A DNA stretch of 56,709 nt from Ignavibacteriota bacterium (GTDB lineage Bacteria; Bacteroidota; Ignavibacteria; Ignavibacteriales; Melioribacteraceae), in contig PDPT01000048.1 in assembly GCA_002746605.1 (NCBI GenBank), positions 1 to 56,709 of the forward strand. The letters are read 5' to 3'. Each line of letters begins with the position of its first letter. Position 1 is the first letter of the stretch. Below, in pieces: positions 56,307-56,709 of this stretch. A program made the translations under genes and the position numbers. The notes below the pieces were generated by a model that was given only the letters and a program-made list of their open reading frames with translations, did not search any database and was not told where the DNA came from.

Positions 56307-56518
56307 ATTATGGATGATGGTAATAAGAAACCTTAAAAAAAGTCTTAGCTTGAAAAGTATTTCTTGACATTCTCTGTTTTTTTTTTGTAATGTGTTTTTT
56401 AAAAGTATGGGGATAAAGTTTATGTTTCCTATTACTCCTAAATTAAAATCTTGTTTTGGTAAAGTTAAAACATTTTTCTTTTTTTATTTTACTACTCTAT
56501 TTTTGTTATTCTTTTCTT
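56301..56518. repeat. Direct repeat, copy B (promoter and 5' end of mauE-like gene)
   Basis: This is the second copy of the repeat at 51875-52090, in the same orientation, about 4.4 kb away. It carries TTGACA (56364-56369) with TAATGT 18 bases on, and the first codons of the mauE-like gene from 56422. Differences from copy A are scattered base changes and a few one-base insertions or deletions, including one in the T-run near 56479-56486. Confidence 0.8.
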
Positions 56519-56709
56519 TACCGGTACTGCTAAAATACTAAACCCCATGCCGTTAATTAATACATTAAAAATATTTCCTTTTCCGGATGAATTGATTTTA
56601 GTTACTGCAACACTTTTACCAATATTTGAAATTGGTTTGGCGGTAATGTTATTCTTAAAAATAAAGCTGAAATTAACCATGATTTTTGTTGTATTACTTT
56701 TTTCTTTCT
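56422..56709 (+). pseudogene. MauE/DoxX-like membrane protein, frameshifted, cut by window end
   Basis: From ATG 56422 the frame reads MFPITPKLKSCFGKVKTFFF, then runs out of frame in a T-run. In the frame carried on from 56484 the protein continues LFYYSIFVILFFTGTAKILN, then KIFPFPDELI and VTATLLPIFEIGLAVMLFLK to the window end. That pattern (G-x2-K-L-x-N-P, then a P-F-P segment, then P-x-x-E-x-x-L) is typical of MauE/DoxX-type membrane proteins linked to thiol redox. One missing T relative to copy A explains the shift. The rest lies outside the window. Such proteins often occur beside peptide and propeller genes in Bacteroidota. Confidence 0.55.

Noticed and set aside
51875..56518. Insertion sequence or integron bounded by the direct repeats
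   Set aside because: No transposase or integrase is present, the repeats have no terminal inverted repeats, and they contain promoter and coding sequence of a mauE-like gene.
56492..56680. 62-codon ORF on the minus strand at the right edge
   Set aside because: The plus strand in this stretch encodes a recognisable MauE/DoxX-like segment, so the minus-strand frame is a shadow.
1..56709. CRISPR arrays, rRNA and tRNA genes
   Set aside because: No regularly spaced repeats and no rRNA or tRNA-like sequence were noticed on either strand, although a covariance-model scan was not possible.

Overview
The window is AT-rich chromosomal DNA from a member of the Bacteroidota/Chlorobiota-Ignavibacteria group. 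The grounds are a type IX secretion (T9SS) C-terminal sorting domain on several proteins, a PorU2-like C25 peptidase, a SusC/SusD pair, DUF4292 and TPR lipoproteins, a GldE/CorC-like protein and many lipoboxes. The ignavibacterial placement is inference from protein style. The standard code with TGA as stop is used (for example at 8738-8740 and 22494-22496), and TTG starts are common. I saw no rRNA, tRNA or CRISPR array.

Layout. 1-166: frameshifted tail of a T9SS cargo gene. 470-3064: pyrE, folB-folK, a deoxynucleoside kinase and a small membrane protein. 3246-6103: Ppx/GppA phosphatase and RsgA. 6159-16010: a tightly packed run of TPR lipoprotein, DUF4292 lipoprotein and EnvC-like factor, then a small surface-glycan cluster (flippase, UDP-galactopyranose mutase, two GT2, a WecG-type and a GT4 transferase). 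16019-21286: the large PorU2-like C25 protein. 21493-31366: housekeeping and stress genes (bifunctional nuclease, ClpS, YchF-like GTPase, PepD, acyl-CoA ligase, a lone HisA-like gene, beta-carbonic anhydrase, CorC-like protein, rhodanese).

31398-40893 lies on the minus strand. It is a respiratory block in which a sulfide:quinone oxidoreductase-like flavoprotein is followed by a 38-codon gene, cydA and cydB, then a terminator, cydD and cydC, then an EamA transporter and a conserved hypothetical. This suggests sulfide-derived quinol feeding a bd oxidase. 41377-48733 carries a POT peptide transporter, SusC/SusD, a YbjQ protein and alanine racemase.

49008 to the end is accessory and is the most interesting part. 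It holds a secreted T9SS protein, two very short peptide genes (50425-50553 intact; 52109-52243 interrupted by TGA), three beta-propeller-type lipoproteins (one frameshifted), a radical SAM/SPASM peptide-maturase-like enzyme (54392-55858) and the start of a MauE/DoxX-like membrane protein. A direct repeat of about 215 bp (51875-52090 and 56301-56518) brackets the second peptide, two lipoproteins and the radical SAM gene. Each copy holds a promoter-like sequence and the 5' end of the mauE-like gene. I read this as a peptide-modification or peptide-sensing cassette that has been duplicated and is partly decaying.

A family of degenerate, partly palindromic intergenic repeats recurs at 188-294, 1072-1190, 4857-4970 and 56279-56306.
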